A stretch of 64,000 bases of DNA from positions 6,180,501 through 6,244,500 of the forward strand of contig NZ_CP115484.1 of assembly GCF_027627475.1 (NCBI RefSeq), read 5' to 3'. Below are positions 26,740 to 35,011 of the stretch, piece by piece. Each line of letters opens with the position of its first letter. Position 1 is the stretch's first letter. The DNA is from Paenibacillus sp. SYP-B4298. Its GTDB lineage: Bacteria; Bacillota; Bacilli; Paenibacillales; Paenibacillaceae. The notes under the pieces were generated by a model. It was given only the letters and a program-made list of their open reading frames with translations, made no database searches and was not told the DNA's origin. The position numbers and the translations under genes were made by a program.

Positions 26740-26764
26740 TTTTAATGCGATAATCGCATTAAAA
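26740..26764. promoter_or_regulatory. 25-bp palindromic operator
   Basis: TTTTAATGCGAT (26740–26751) and ATCGCATTAAAA (26753–26764) are perfect 12-base arms around one central base. A further half-site, TCGCATTAAA, lies at 26780–26790. It overlaps the -35 region of the XRE gene and faces the divergent genes, so it is the likely XRE operator. Confidence 0.75.
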
Positions 26765-26876
26765 TTAAATAAACCGATTCTCGCATTAAACGTCCGATAT
26801 CATTCATTCTGGTCAAGATCATCGGCCACTACACCCCAACCAAAGGAGTGGATTCATACATCGAATACGAAGAATA

Positions 26877-27062
26877 GTGGAGTGGGAGAGAAGTAAGCTG
26901 AATGAGCTGGGGATGCATTCGCTCACGCGGGGTGTGCCATTATCTCAAAATTCAGAAGTGCAGGCGCAGAGTTGCCAGGTGGACGCGTGGACGACGCTGT
27001 ATGGCCGATTGAAGCGGTATCATGCATATCGGGACGTGATCGATAAGGGGAGAATATTATAA
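26877..27062 (+). CDS. Small hypothetical protein of mobile-element type
   Basis: This frame of up to 61 residues ends AWTTLYGRLKRYHAYRDVID, a charged helical tail. The start is unclear: GTG 26877 has only a weak ribosome site and an internal ATG at 26913 is possible. It lies divergent to the XRE gene and directly before the next small gene. No family is recognised, and it may be a fragment. Confidence 0.35.
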   Translation: MEWERSKLNELGMHSLTRGVPLSQNSEVQAQSCQVDAWTTLYGRLKRYHAYRDVIDKGRIL

Positions 27063-27070
27063 AGATTCCA

Positions 27071-27388
27071 GTGTGGTTCCGGCAGGCGATCCAGCGGCGG
27101 CTGGTGGACATAGTTGCCCAAGCGGAGGTAGACCCCGTGCTGAGCGAGCTGCGGGGAGAGGAAGAGGAGGCGTTCGAGACACTATATTCCACACTATCGG
27201 ACATGGGGGCTGGCACTGAATATGCTGTCTGGGAGGAGAGACACTACCGCTATGAGGCGGCTGTTCAGGAGCTGCTCTACCTGAAGGGACTCCAAGACGG
27301 CATGGAATTGGCGGCTGGGATGCTTCGTCCGGCTGCTCAGACGGACGAAGACGATGAGCCTGGGGATAGCTCTTCAATGTCCTGTTAG
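27071..27388 (+). CDS. Small helical hypothetical protein, possibly DUF6809-like
   Basis: The frame of about 105 residues is rich in acidic helices: GEEEEAFETLYSTLSDMGAG and then AAVQELLYLKGLQDGMELAA. The second stretch resembles the conserved end of the small DUF6809-type proteins found with phage-like genes in Firmicutes, but I am not sure. The given GTG start lies 19 bases from the AGGGGAG site; translation could begin at a non-standard ATT at 27056. Function unknown. Confidence 0.5.
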   Translation: MWFRQAIQRRLVDIVAQAEVDPVLSELRGEEEEAFETLYSTLSDMGAGTEYAVWEERHYRYEAAVQELLYLKGLQDGMELAAGMLRPAAQTDEDDEPGDSSSMSC

Positions 27389-27539
27389 CGCCGTTTGCAA
27401 AGGAAGCATCTCAACAAAATCAGTACAGCTCCCTCTCGCTCGGGCAAAGTAATTAACATATTTTTTAGCTTGATCGCCCGTCGCTAGTCTGGCGAAGTGC
27501 GTGACTGGAGCTTAGAAGATGCGAGGTTGTATTAATGAC

Positions 27540-27760
27540 TGCTCAAGATACTGCCGCTGCAAATCAAGTCTACGGAAGATAAAATAGCTGGCTTGGAGAA
27601 GGACGTAGCCTTGTCCAAGGAAGCTACTCAGAAATATGGGGATAAATCATCCTTCCTTGGTATGATTATTAAGGGAAATACCTAAGAGCAGCAGCAAATG
27701 CGGCATTGCTGGAGGTATGCGAGAAGATGACATCGCCAGATCCGTAGGATATTGGCGATT
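27540..27760 (+). pseudogene. Remnant resembling the C-terminus of an SNF2-type helicase of mobile elements
   Basis: A frame reads KIAGLEKDVALSKEATQKYG then FLGMIIKGNT and a stop. Past the stop and in shifted frames, AALLEVCEKMTSPDP and DIGDYLGF appear. This order recalls the C-terminal region of large phage/plasmid SNF2-like helicases. It is broken by at least two stops, so it is not functional. The assignment is tentative. Confidence 0.35.
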
Positions 27761-27779
27761 ATTTAGGCTTCAGCTCATT

Positions 27780-28188
27780 TGCGAGAGGATCGTACCGGAA
27801 TTACGCTGGTGGATGACATTGAAATTCACATTATGGAGTTGACCAAGCTGAGCGAGCATTCGGCAGAGCTTGAAGAAGGCGGACTGGTGAACTGGCTGTT
27901 GTTCTTAAAGGAGTCGATAAATCCAATTGGGAGGTGCTAACGATGAAGGAGCCGATGCTGAAAAAAGCGATGGATACGCTGAAGTTTTTGAGTCAGGATA
28001 CGGCGGCGCGTTTGGCTTATGATGCTCGAATGAAGGCACTGAGCGATGAGCATTCCCGGATCGAGGGGGCCAAGACTGAAACCAGTAAAGAAATTGCGAT
28101 TCGACTTTTGGACAGAGGTGTGGATCTGCAAACCATTTCGGAGGCAACGGGCTTATCTGTTGAAGAAATTAAGGGATTGAGACAGTAA
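27780..28188 (+). pseudogene. Rpn-family PD-(D/E)XK nuclease/transposase remnant
   Basis: The first frame reads REDRTGITLVDDIEIHIMEL then TKLSEHSAELEEGGLVNWLL, the typical middle of Rpn (recombination-promoting nuclease, PDDEXK_2) proteins. A frameshift near 27908 moves the rest to another frame: GVDKSNWEVLTMKEPM onward, with the late YDARMKALSDEHSRIEGAK and the C-terminal LSVEEIKGLRQ. The N-terminal catalytic part is missing. The 84-residue open frame from 27934 is therefore only the tail of a dead gene. Confidence 0.7.
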
Positions 28189-28190
28189 GC

Positions 28191-28657
28191 CTAAAGACAC
28201 TTTTCACCTGTCAATTTTTTTATGGTGTAATTGACGAGTCTGTCCAATAAGTCCCCAAAATAAAAAAGGCTAAACGAGAAAACGTGAAGTTTTCCGTCCA
28301 GCCTTTTTGTGTGTCTGTTTTGCAAACATGCAGCGAAGCGGATGCCTGCTACCTTCAGGAGGTTGTGGGCTAAAGCCACAATCCCGAACTCGACGTGAAC
28401 CTTCTCTAAGCCCCTTAGGGAAAACCGGCGGAACGTCCGGTTGCCCTTGATGTGACCAAATACGCTTTCTACCTCCACTTTACGTTTGCGCTGCAATCTT
28501 CGCATTCATAGATCTTAAAGCTTTGCTCCAAACCGGAGCGACTCTTTTTCGTCTGGTACTTCTTACATCGTACCACTCGACCATCTGAGCAAATGAAACG
28601 GTCATCTAAGGATTCGTAGGTCCAGTTAGCCAACTCTTGTAGAATGGAAGTTGCCAC
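28191..28657 (-). pseudogene. IS1182-family transposase remnant
   Basis: Two overlapping minus-strand frames are parts of one DDE transposase. The upstream one (28469–28657) contains the cysteine-bearing region ending FKIYECEDCSA. The downstream one (28191–28505) contains KRKVEVESVFGHIKGNRTFR and FSLRGLEKVHVEFGIVALAH, typical of the IS1182 C-terminus. At the join near 28490–28505 about 40 residues are missing and the frame changes, so an internal deletion inactivated the gene. The N-terminal half of the transposase is also absent. I see no clear terminal inverted repeats. Confidence 0.85.
28263..28308. terminator. Hairpin at the 3' end of the IS remnant
   Basis: AAAAAGGCT and AGCCTTTTT enclose an inner GAAAAC/GTTTTC stem. 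It can act as a terminator in both directions. Confidence 0.7.
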
Positions 28658-28727
28658 ATATCCACTACAGAAAGGGCGATTTTTTTGCGTAATCTGACGC
28701 TTACGACTATAGATTCTTTCGAAAAAG

Positions 28728-29759
28728 CTAACGTTGCGTGACGTTCACCGTCGGAGGCGTGGATGCGGAGCTCGAGCGGCGAATGTCTTCACCGAATTCC
28801 AGCACTGCGGCGATCCGTTCCTGAGGCCGAATTCCAAATGGCGTACATTTTTCGCGACTGTAAGTCCATTCCGGGATGGTTCGGTAAACGTGCCAGAGGT
28901 TGGCCTTGGCCAACAATTGAAAGTTCTGAATCAGACTGCATACGGCTGCGTAATCCTCTTCCTGCTTGTGGAGATCGCTTTCTTCCTTGGCCACGATAAG
29001 CAGGAATGCAGTGGACGAGCTCCCTTGTAAACTGCGAAGCTTAGCGGCCGCGTCTCCTCCTGATGCATAGACAAAACGCCACGGTTCCCGCATCCCGTCA
29101 TTTGGCGCATAGACAGCTTCATTCAGCATTTCCAGAATGGATTGCGGAGAATACGGCAAAATGTCCGCATTCGTGTGAGGATGCGGGTAGTCATCCCCGC
29201 CGATCATCGTCCATTTCTGTTCCGCCGGCGTTCTCTTCCGGGCTCTGGGCACTTTCTCATAGTATCCGATACTCAGAAGCCCGGCAAAACGCTCCCCGTT
29301 CTGCAACCCAATTTCTTTGAAGAAGGTCTCGCTCATGATTAGCGGGTCCGTATACCACAGCATGCCCAGTCCTTGCTCCCAACCTAGCAACTGGAAATTC
29401 TGCATGATGCTGCAGACCGCAGCATAATTCTCGTCGCTTTGCCGCCGCGTGTTGGCGGATTCCGTTATGAAAGCCAAGTGAGCGGGAATCTCTATGGCTT
29501 GTTTGCTATAAAAGTCGGTCATTTTGTTGGGGATGAACTTGCCGAAACGACTTTCCTTGAGCTTGGCGAGCATGCTTCCGGCTAGCCTTTGACGCGATTC
29601 CAGGGAATCGTAATAGATGCAGCGCCAGCTTGGAGTGCCATCGGTTTCATACAAACTAGCGGCTTTATTCAACAAGGCAATAATCTGCTCTTGCGCGACC
29701 GGCGTGGACTTGAATTTGCGAATCGTTCTGCGTTCTCTTATCGTTGCGGAAGCATTCAC
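28728..29759 (-). CDS. Tandem double-domain nitroreductase-like protein
   Basis: The 343-residue protein has two successive nitroreductase-fold halves. The first starts SATIRERRTIRKFKSTPV and contains DENYAAVCSIMQNFQLLGWE. The second, from about residue 205, starts ILEMLNEAVYAPNDGMREPW and contains EEDYAAVCSLIQNFQLLAKA. The repeated AAVCSxxQNFQLL shows that the halves are internal duplicates. Family members bind FMN and reduce nitro compounds, quinones or other electrophiles with NAD(P)H. A single chain could form an intramolecular dimer. GAGGAGGG lies upstream of the ATG. The divergent MarR gene and two shared dyads suggest inducible control. Confidence 0.8.
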   Translation of the reverse strand: MNASATIRERRTIRKFKSTPVAQEQIIALLNKAASLYETDGTPSWRCIYYDSLESRQRLAGSMLAKLKESRFGKFIPNKMTDFYSKQAIEIPAHLAFITESANTRRQSDENYAAVCSIMQNFQLLGWEQGLGMLWYTDPLIMSETFFKEIGLQNGERFAGLLSIGYYEKVPRARKRTPAEQKWTMIGGDDYPHPHTNADILPYSPQSILEMLNEAVYAPNDGMREPWRFVYASGGDAAAKLRSLQGSSSTAFLLIVAKEESDLHKQEEDYAAVCSLIQNFQLLAKANLWHVYRTIPEWTYSREKCTPFGIRPQERIAAVLEFGEDIRRSSSASTPPTVNVTQR

Positions 29760-29784
29760 AAGAATTCCCTCCTCGGCTCATATT

Positions 29785-29821
29785 GTTAACCGGTAAACAA
29801 TTATTTTGTTAATGAGTAAAC
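29785..29821. promoter_or_regulatory. Two MarR-type dyads in the nitroreductase–marR intergenic region
   Basis: GTTAACCGGTAAAC (29785–29798) and GTTAATGAGTAAAC (29808–29821) are related dyads (GTTWAC-type arms) with centres 23 bases apart. They lie between divergent genes and probably bind the adjacent MarR protein. Confidence 0.65.
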
Positions 29822-29939
29822 TATATACTTGCATGTGGGGTGCTGTCAATCGGAAGTTTGGGTGAATGATACGGTTTGATTGTTTTGGAGGAGTATGTTA
29901 TGTTGATTTACATATAAACAAAAAGGGGAGACCGAATGT

Positions 29940-30437
29940 ATGAACTCTTCCGAGGGACTTAAAAGGTTGCTTTACAGCCAATTTCTTCATTTTGCGCATT
30001 TGACCGAGCAAATCTTCGCGACGGAGAGCGAAAAATTTGCGGATTTTGCCCGGCTGGAAGGGCTGAGTTCGTTCCCGACCAATCTAACCAGCGTCCATAC
30101 CATCGACTGCATCGGCCATAATGAGCCTATCAATAATACTTCCATTGCGGAGAAAATGAATTTATCCAAGGCGAGCATTACCAAGATCAGCAACAAGCTG
30201 CAGGAGGAAGGCTTCATCAAACGCAGCCAGATGAACGACAACAAAAAAGAAGTCTATTTCAGCCTGACGCCCAAAGGCCGACAGATCTTCGAGGTTCATG
30301 CCATGATGCATGTCATCCTCGAGAACCGGTTTATCGATTCAATGAACGTCTTTTCGGAATCGGAGCTTCAGGCCGTCCTGAAGTTCTTTCAGTTGATGAT
30401 TCAACATAACGACAATAGTGCAAAAGGGGATGAATGA
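29940..30437 (+). CDS. MarR-family transcriptional regulator
   Basis: This 165-residue winged-helix protein has the recognition region NNTSIAEKMNLSKASITKIS, the wing KRSQMNDNKKEVYFSLTPKG, and helical dimerisation ends. AAGGGGAG precedes the start. It is transcribed away from the nitroreductase gene, with two dyads in the shared promoter region, so it probably represses that gene and itself until a toxic ligand binds. No ligand can be named from the sequence. Confidence 0.88.
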   Translation: MNSSEGLKRLLYSQFLHFAHLTEQIFATESEKFADFARLEGLSSFPTNLTSVHTIDCIGHNEPINNTSIAEKMNLSKASITKISNKLQEEGFIKRSQMNDNKKEVYFSLTPKGRQIFEVHAMMHVILENRFIDSMNVFSESELQAVLKFFQLMIQHNDNSAKGDE

Positions 30438-30756
30438 GGGTTGTTTGACGCTCCCGTTAAGCTCTTTTTTGCCAAGAAGCTGGGAAATGCCTCTTCCAAT
30501 GCCCGGGTCGGTTGATCGATTGGATCCTCGCAGCGCCAACACACAAAGCCGTCATTCAATATGGAAAAAGCCTGGGTTGCTCCGGCCGTGACGATGAACT
30601 TGCGGGCTTAACCTCCAGTAAAACTAGAGAAAATAACCTGCCCCCAGTGGCGAAACTTGGGCAGGTTATTTTCTAGCATGAGGATCACCCCCGCTCTGGA
30701 GGCGATACTACCCCACCCAAGTCATGGTGTACAGTCCGATTGTGAATTTCTAATCC
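30438..30756. other. Gap between marR and nupC-like gene
   Basis: About 320 bases. On the minus strand, 30460–30600 reads a short frame with KFIVTAGATQAFSIL, faintly like a PLP-dependent aminotransferase fold, but it is too short to call. The bidirectional terminator at 30629–30673 is clear. Confidence 0.5.
30629..30673. terminator. Bidirectional terminator
   Basis: GAAAATAACCTGCCC (30629–30643) pairs perfectly with GGGCAGGTTATTTTC (30659–30673), serving the convergent marR and nucleoside transporter genes. Confidence 0.85.
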
Positions 30757-31947
30757 TTACAGGAACAAACCAGCAAGCGTCGCCGAGAGCACGCTGACCA
30801 ATGTAGCTCCGTACAGCAGGCGGAGGCCGAAGCGGGCAACCGTATTCCCTTGATTCTCGTGCAGCCCCTTTACAGCTCCTGAAATAATGCCTATCGACGA
30901 AAAGTTTGCAAACGAGACCAAGAAGACGGATACGATGCCGATCGTTCGAGCAGACATTGCGCCCTCCTTTACCATCGTCGACAGATCAAGCATCGCTACA
31001 AATTCATTCGCCACCATTTTTGTTGCCATGATGTTGCCGGCTTCAACGGTTTCATTCCATGGTACACCCATAAGAAAGGCAAGCGGCGCAAAAATATAGC
31101 CCAAAATTTGCTGGAACGTTATTCCGAACAAGCTTCCGAATAGGCCATTAATTAAGGCAATCAAAGCGACAAAGCCAATTAGCATCGCGGCAACTGTCAT
31201 CGCCACCTTGAACCCGTCCATAATATATTCGCCCAGCATCTCGAAGAAAGATTGTTTATGCTCGTCGTGAACCTCAAGAATGTCCTGTTCCTTGGACACC
31301 GTATACGGATGCAGAATCGATGCGATAATAAAACCGCCGAACAGATTCAGAACAAGCGCCGTGACGACATATTTCGGCTCAATCATCGTCATGTACGCCC
31401 CGACGATAGACATGGAGACCGTCGACATGGCAGAGGCGCACAGTGTATATAGACGATGCTCCGGCAACCTCCCTAACTGCTTCTTCACAGAAATAAATAC
31501 TTCGGATTGCCCCAACACCGCGGAAGCAACCGCATTATACGATTCCAGCTTTCCCATGCCATTCACCTTGCTGAGCGCAAGACCGATAGATTTGATAATA
31601 AAGGGTAATATCTTCGTATATTGCAAAATGCCTATCAGCGCAGAAATAAACACAATCGGCAACAGAACCATCAGAAAAAATTGTGTACTCGAGCCCTCAT
31701 TCACGATCCCGCCGAAAACAAAATTAACTCCTACCGCCGCGTAGTCCAGCAGCGCCTCAAACACCGTGGTAAATCCCCGGATCAGCGTCTCGCCTATCGT
31801 CGTATTCAATAATACAAACGCCAGCACGATCTGCAGAACAATCATTTGCGCCAGCGGCCGATAGCGAATACGGCCGCGGTCATTGCTGGCCAAGTAGGTC
31901 AGTCCGAATACGACCAGCAAACCGACTATGGCAATCAAATATTTCAT
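30757..31947 (-). CDS. Concentrative nucleoside transporter, NupC/CNT family
   Basis: This 396-residue membrane protein carries CNT-family features: [40 protein letters not shown], and the C-terminal NEFVAML…[10 protein letters not shown] region. It imports nucleosides with protons or sodium. AAGGAGGG lies before the ATG. A 17-bp palindrome at 31989–32005 lies just upstream and may be its operator. No deoxyribonucleoside catabolic genes adjoin it, so it appears to be a single-gene unit. Confidence 0.9.
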   Translation of the reverse strand: MKYLIAIVGLLVVFGLTYLASNDRGRIRYRPLAQMIVLQIVLAFVLLNTTIGETLIRGFTTVFEALLDYAAVGVNFVFGGIVNEGSSTQFFLMVLLPIVFISALIGILQYTKILPFIIKSIGLALSKVNGMGKLESYNAVASAVLGQSEVFISVKKQLGRLPEHRLYTLCASAMSTVSMSIVGAYMTMIEPKYVVTALVLNLFGGFIIASILHPYTVSKEQDILEVHDEHKQSFFEMLGEYIMDGFKVAMTVAAMLIGFVALIALINGLFGSLFGITFQQILGYIFAPLAFLMGVPWNETVEAGNIMATKMVANEFVAMLDLSTMVKEGAMSARTIGIVSVFLVSFANFSSIGIISGAVKGLHENQGNTVARFGLRLLYGATLVSVLSATLAGLFL

Positions 31948-31988
31948 CTCAAATTCCCTCCTTATGCTTTGAATAAAAGGAATCTACC

Positions 31989-32005
31989 TATTCTATTGTA
32001 GAATA
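31989..32005. promoter_or_regulatory. Palindrome upstream of the nucleoside transporter
   Basis: TATTCTA (31989–31995) and TAGAATA (31999–32005) are perfect seven-base arms around TTG. On the minus strand they include a TACAAT -10-like hexamer, a typical place for a repressor site. Confidence 0.5.
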
Positions 32006-32174
32006 TGAAGAAGTATTCGCTTATAATGGGTTTCCTGTCACAACCCCCCTAACCCGGCTTCGCCCCGACGTTCTGGTTCGCTGGCGCACGACAATTCCTA
32101 GTGATGCAGGGCATCGCGTTGGCCTGATCCAGAGAATGTTTTCTATCGGGGCTGAATGTAGAAAGTGTAGATGC

Positions 32175-33119
32175 CTATAAATTGAGATTTTCAATAGCTT
32201 TGTGCTGTTGGGAGTTGTCAAATGCCATCGTAAGATGTGGTAATGGTATGCCTAACTTTTTTGCTTCTCGCACAACTTCAGATATCGCAAAACCTGCTTT
32301 GCTATTGTTGTATTCGATGAAAAGTCGTGGTAAGCTGCCCTTAGCAAAGATAACCTTGTTAAAAAGCGTGCCGAGAAGTACCGGGGGAATCTTAGTCAGC
32401 AGTAGCAAAATCATATCTCTCTTTGCGCCTCGTGCTTTCAGTACAGGGGTCATTTCCCTCATATGCTTACCAACCTTTGCGAATGAGTCGCGATGATTCA
32501 TGAGTGCTGGAAAGCTTCCCCGTTTTAACACCTCGGTCTCTATAGCCGCATTCATGGCAAAATGATTCCATAACCAGCTTTGCATATCCCTTATCCAACT
32601 AATTTTAAAATGGGCACTCTCAAATAGCTTTTTGACCTGGTTGTTAATATATTCGGTGCCTGCCCGTGGTTTTTCCAGAAATATCATTTTTAAGAAGCCG
32701 CCTCTAAGCCTGTTGTCCGCGATGCCGCCTCCTGCTCCGGGGAAGCCGAAGACAACATGGTTCATACACAATGGTGCGATCGATGATTTCAAATCTTGCC
32801 AAATGTTATTGAATAGGAGGATAGGGGTATTTCCTGCAGCAGTTGATAGGAGTTGTACAGCTTCTGGAAGCTGTTCCGTGTTGACACTCACAATAATGAG
32901 ATCATAATTTGAGCTTAACTCCTCATGCAGCTTGACGTTCCAGCTTTCTTTTATGAGCTGCTTCCCTTTTCGTGCGTCCCACATTTCAAGCTCTATATGG
33001 CTTCCGTAGGTTTCTTTTCTCCCTTTTCTAACGTAAAACTCAACGGTATGCCCTGCCTGTTCAAAAGCCCAAGCATATTGGGTGGATATGACACCTCGAC
33101 CGAAAAATAAAATTCTCAT
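32175..33119 (-). CDS. Ketopantoate reductase-like (ApbA/PanE) NAD(P)-binding protein
   Basis: The 314-residue protein begins MRILFFGRGVISTQYAWAFE, the N-terminal nucleotide-binding loop of the ApbA/PanE family (usual GxGxxG, here GRGVIS). It continues with LIIVSVNTEQLPEAVQLL and FGFPGAGGGIADNRL. The helical C-terminal half is more divergent. The changed glycine loop and the lack of other pantothenate genes argue against a true PanE. It is probably an oxidoreductase of unknown substrate. It is divergent from the TetR gene, which may control it. Confidence 0.75.
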   Translation of the reverse strand: MRILFFGRGVISTQYAWAFEQAGHTVEFYVRKGRKETYGSHIELEMWDARKGKQLIKESWNVKLHEELSSNYDLIIVSVNTEQLPEAVQLLSTAAGNTPILLFNNIWQDLKSSIAPLCMNHVVFGFPGAGGGIADNRLRGGFLKMIFLEKPRAGTEYINNQVKKLFESAHFKISWIRDMQSWLWNHFAMNAAIETEVLKRGSFPALMNHRDSFAKVGKHMREMTPVLKARGAKRDMILLLLTKIPPVLLGTLFNKVIFAKGSLPRLFIEYNNSKAGFAISEVVREAKKLGIPLPHLTMAFDNSQQHKAIENLNL

Positions 33120-33161
33120 CTTCGCCTCCTGGATTCCATATTATTCCTTGCTGACCATCCG

Positions 33162-33215
33162 ACAACGTGTTGTATAATGTCATTGTATAGATTTACCAGA
33201 TGGTCATCAACCATC
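33162..33215. promoter_or_regulatory. Dyads in the reductase–tetR intergenic region
   Basis: ACAAC/GTTGT (33162–33173) overlaps a TATAAT-like hexamer, and GATGGT/ACCATC (33199–33215) lies nearer to tetR. Either may be the TetR operator. Confidence 0.45.
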
Positions 33216-33267
33216 AGATTTTTAATATCTGTCGTGTAATCGCTGGAACAGAACATGGAGGCCAATC

Positions 33268-33888
33268 ATGAAGAAGCAGCCTGAAATGACGGACAAAACA
33301 AGGCAAACCTTTATCAATGTATTCTGTGATTTATATAGCCGAAAACCAATTGAAAAAATATCCGTTCAAGAAATTGCTAAGCAATCAGGATATAATCGCA
33401 GTACATTTTATCAGTATTTTTCGGATATCTATGAGTTGTTGGACTGCGTTGAAGAACGTGTTTTGAAATCCATTAACGAGGAGATGGCAAGCAGGGAGTT
33501 CTCTACGCATGCCTTCCAAGATGCACTACAATGCTTGGAAAATGCAGAGGATATTTCAGTTCTCAAAGCCCTCTTGGGCGACTATGGCTCTGTTCATTTT
33601 GTTGAACGTCTGAAAAGAGAAATTCCCTTTGAAAGATTGATTGTGGACTTTCCCACAGATGATGTCTTAGCGCCATATATCATTGAGTTTTACCTATCAA
33701 CCTTAATCTCAGTGTTTCGCCTATGGATACGCAACGGCAAAGATCTATCGTCGGAAGAATTGGTCAGATTGATCGATAGCCTATTTGCAAACGGGATAAC
33801 ACCGTACCCTATCTTTGGCAAGGTCAATCCGCGGCGCCCTGATTCGAGTGCGTCCTTGAGAATGTCATTTGTGCGGCCTTCTAATTGA
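33268..33888 (+). CDS. TetR/AcrR-family transcriptional regulator
   Basis: This 206-residue protein has an N-terminal TetR helix-turn-helix, KISVQEIAKQSGYNRSTFYQ then YFSDIYELLDCVEE (about residues 30–65), and a C-terminal ligand domain without close identity. ATGGAGG lies before the ATG. It lies between the divergent reductase gene and the downstream CatA-type gene. It could control either of them or the cluster; no ligand can be inferred. Confidence 0.9.
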   Translation: MKKQPEMTDKTRQTFINVFCDLYSRKPIEKISVQEIAKQSGYNRSTFYQYFSDIYELLDCVEERVLKSINEEMASREFSTHAFQDALQCLENAEDISVLKALLGDYGSVHFVERLKREIPFERLIVDFPTDDVLAPYIIEFYLSTLISVFRLWIRNGKDLSSEELVRLIDSLFANGITPYPIFGKVNPRRPDSSASLRMSFVRPSN

Positions 33889-33934
33889 TGTGGAATTGAT
33901 GTTAAAATTAATGTTAAACTCCACATTCCGCATC
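33887..33934 (+). other. Alternative hairpins ahead of the CatA-type gene
   Basis: GATGTGGAAT (33887–33896) can pair with ATTCCGCATC (33925–33934). Part of it, TGTGGA, can instead pair with the closer TCCACA (33920–33925). Such competing stems in front of a cat-type gene recall leader-controlled resistance genes, but no clear leader peptide is visible. Confidence 0.4.
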
Positions 33935-33981
33935 ACAGCATGTGTGTTGCCGGGGGTATACAGTATAGGAGGTCATATTCA

Positions 33982-34653
33982 ATGGTTTTCAATCCGATTG
34001 ACTTGGATAACTGGAGCAGAAAGCCCTATTTCGAACATTACTTAAACAATGTCAGATGCACTTATAGCATGACGGCGAATATTGATATTACCCATCTGCT
34101 GTCAGAAGTGAAGCATAAGGGGATGAAGCTGTACCCGGTACTCATTCATATGATTACAACAGTGGTAAACCGGCATGTTGAATTTCGCACCTGTTATGAT
34201 GCAGATGGCCGATTAGGTTACTGGGACAGTATGTCCCCCAGCTATACCATCTTTCATGAGGATGATAAGACGTTCTCAAGCCTCTGGACGTTGTATGGAG
34301 ATGATCTTCATGACTTCTACTGCCGTTATCTTGATGATATGAGGATGTACGGAAGTGTTAAACAATTTGCCGCTAAAGCCAACGAACCCGCTAACACTTT
34401 CCCGATTTCCAGCATTCCATGGGTCAGCTTCACGGGCTTTAACCTGAACGTATATAACGAAGGAACCTATTTACTGCCGATCTTCACAATGGGAAAGTAC
34501 ATTCAGAACGATGGCAAGATTCTGTTGCCCTTGTCGGGACAATTCCATCATGCTGTTTGCGACGGCTACCATGCGGGCGTGCTGTTTAATGAATTGCAAC
34601 GACTTGCAGATACATGCACGGAGTGGCTGCCAATTAAAATCCAGGATCGTTAA
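33982..34653 (+). CDS. catA: Type A chloramphenicol O-acetyltransferase family protein
   Basis: This 223-residue trimeric-type acetyltransferase carries the diagnostic active site HHAVCDGYHAG (His189–His190 region) and the usual start FNPIDLDNWSRKPYFEHYLN. CatA enzymes acetylate chloramphenicol with acetyl-CoA. Sequence similarity to resistance enzymes is strong, so intrinsic chloramphenicol resistance is likely. In this place it might instead modify or protect against the cluster product. The start is the ATG at 33982 with AGGAGG nine bases upstream; the earlier in-frame ATG at 33940 adds an unrelated tail. Confidence 0.9.
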   Translation: MVFNPIDLDNWSRKPYFEHYLNNVRCTYSMTANIDITHLLSEVKHKGMKLYPVLIHMITTVVNRHVEFRTCYDADGRLGYWDSMSPSYTIFHEDDKTFSSLWTLYGDDLHDFYCRYLDDMRMYGSVKQFAAKANEPANTFPISSIPWVSFTGFNLNVYNEGTYLLPIFTMGKYIQNDGKILLPLSGQFHHAVCDGYHAGVLFNELQRLADTCTEWLPIKIQDR

Positions 34654-34700
34654 TTAATTAAATAGCCAGCCCGGCAAAAGGCGAAGCTGCATCAAATTTA

Positions 34701-34730
34701 TTGACAGTTGGAAGATTTGTAATTTATACT
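34701..34730 (+). promoter_or_regulatory. Sigma-A-type promoter of the biosynthetic cluster
   Basis: TTGACA (34701–34706) and TATACT (34725–34730) are 18 bases apart. It lies between the CatA-type gene and the first acyl carrier protein gene. Confidence 0.7.
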
Positions 34731-34816
34731 AAATATAGTAGGCGCTAGGTGTTGTAAATCGACTAGTGTACACTTCTCTTGAAGCAAAACGTTAACGCAA
34801 TATGGTTTAGTTATGT

Positions 34817-34863
34817 AGAGCATTTTCAGCAGCGCTTCATCGCTTGGAAAATGCTCTTTTCTT
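34817..34863 (+). terminator. Terminator or attenuator hairpin in the cluster leader
   Basis: AGAGCATTTTC (34817–34827) pairs with GAAAATGCTCT (34847–34857), followed by TTT. It lies about 80 bases after the expected transcription start of the 34.7-kb promoter. Confidence 0.75.
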
Positions 34864-35011
34864 TAATTCCTGTGCAATGTGGACGATGGCAACTCTCGAG
34901 CATTGCCGTCGTTGTACTCTTCGCGTCATGCTTTTCATGTTACTGAATATTACCATGTTTGCCATCCTCTCTAACCAGCCTTTCCAAAGCTTATCTAACG
35001 GGGGAAACATA

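Larger units (their letters stand above)
34654..35011 (+). promoter_or_regulatory. Leader region of the acyl carrier protein gene
   Basis: This 358-bp stretch contains a good promoter (34701–34730), a terminator hairpin (34817–34863) and a further stem, ACGATGGCAA with TTGCCGTCGT (34883–34912). The first acyl carrier protein gene follows. A transcript from this promoter must pass the terminator to reach the gene, so conditional termination is possible. Confidence 0.5.

Noticed and set aside
30460-30600. Minus-strand fragment with KFIVTAGATQAFSIL as an aminotransferase remnant
   Set aside because: About 40 residues with only one suggestive motif are not enough evidence.
34844-35011. Cys-rich N-terminal extension of the first carrier protein as a possible RiPP precursor
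   Set aside because: It starts within the terminator hairpin, lacks a ribosome site, and the carrier protein has a clear start of its own at 35012.
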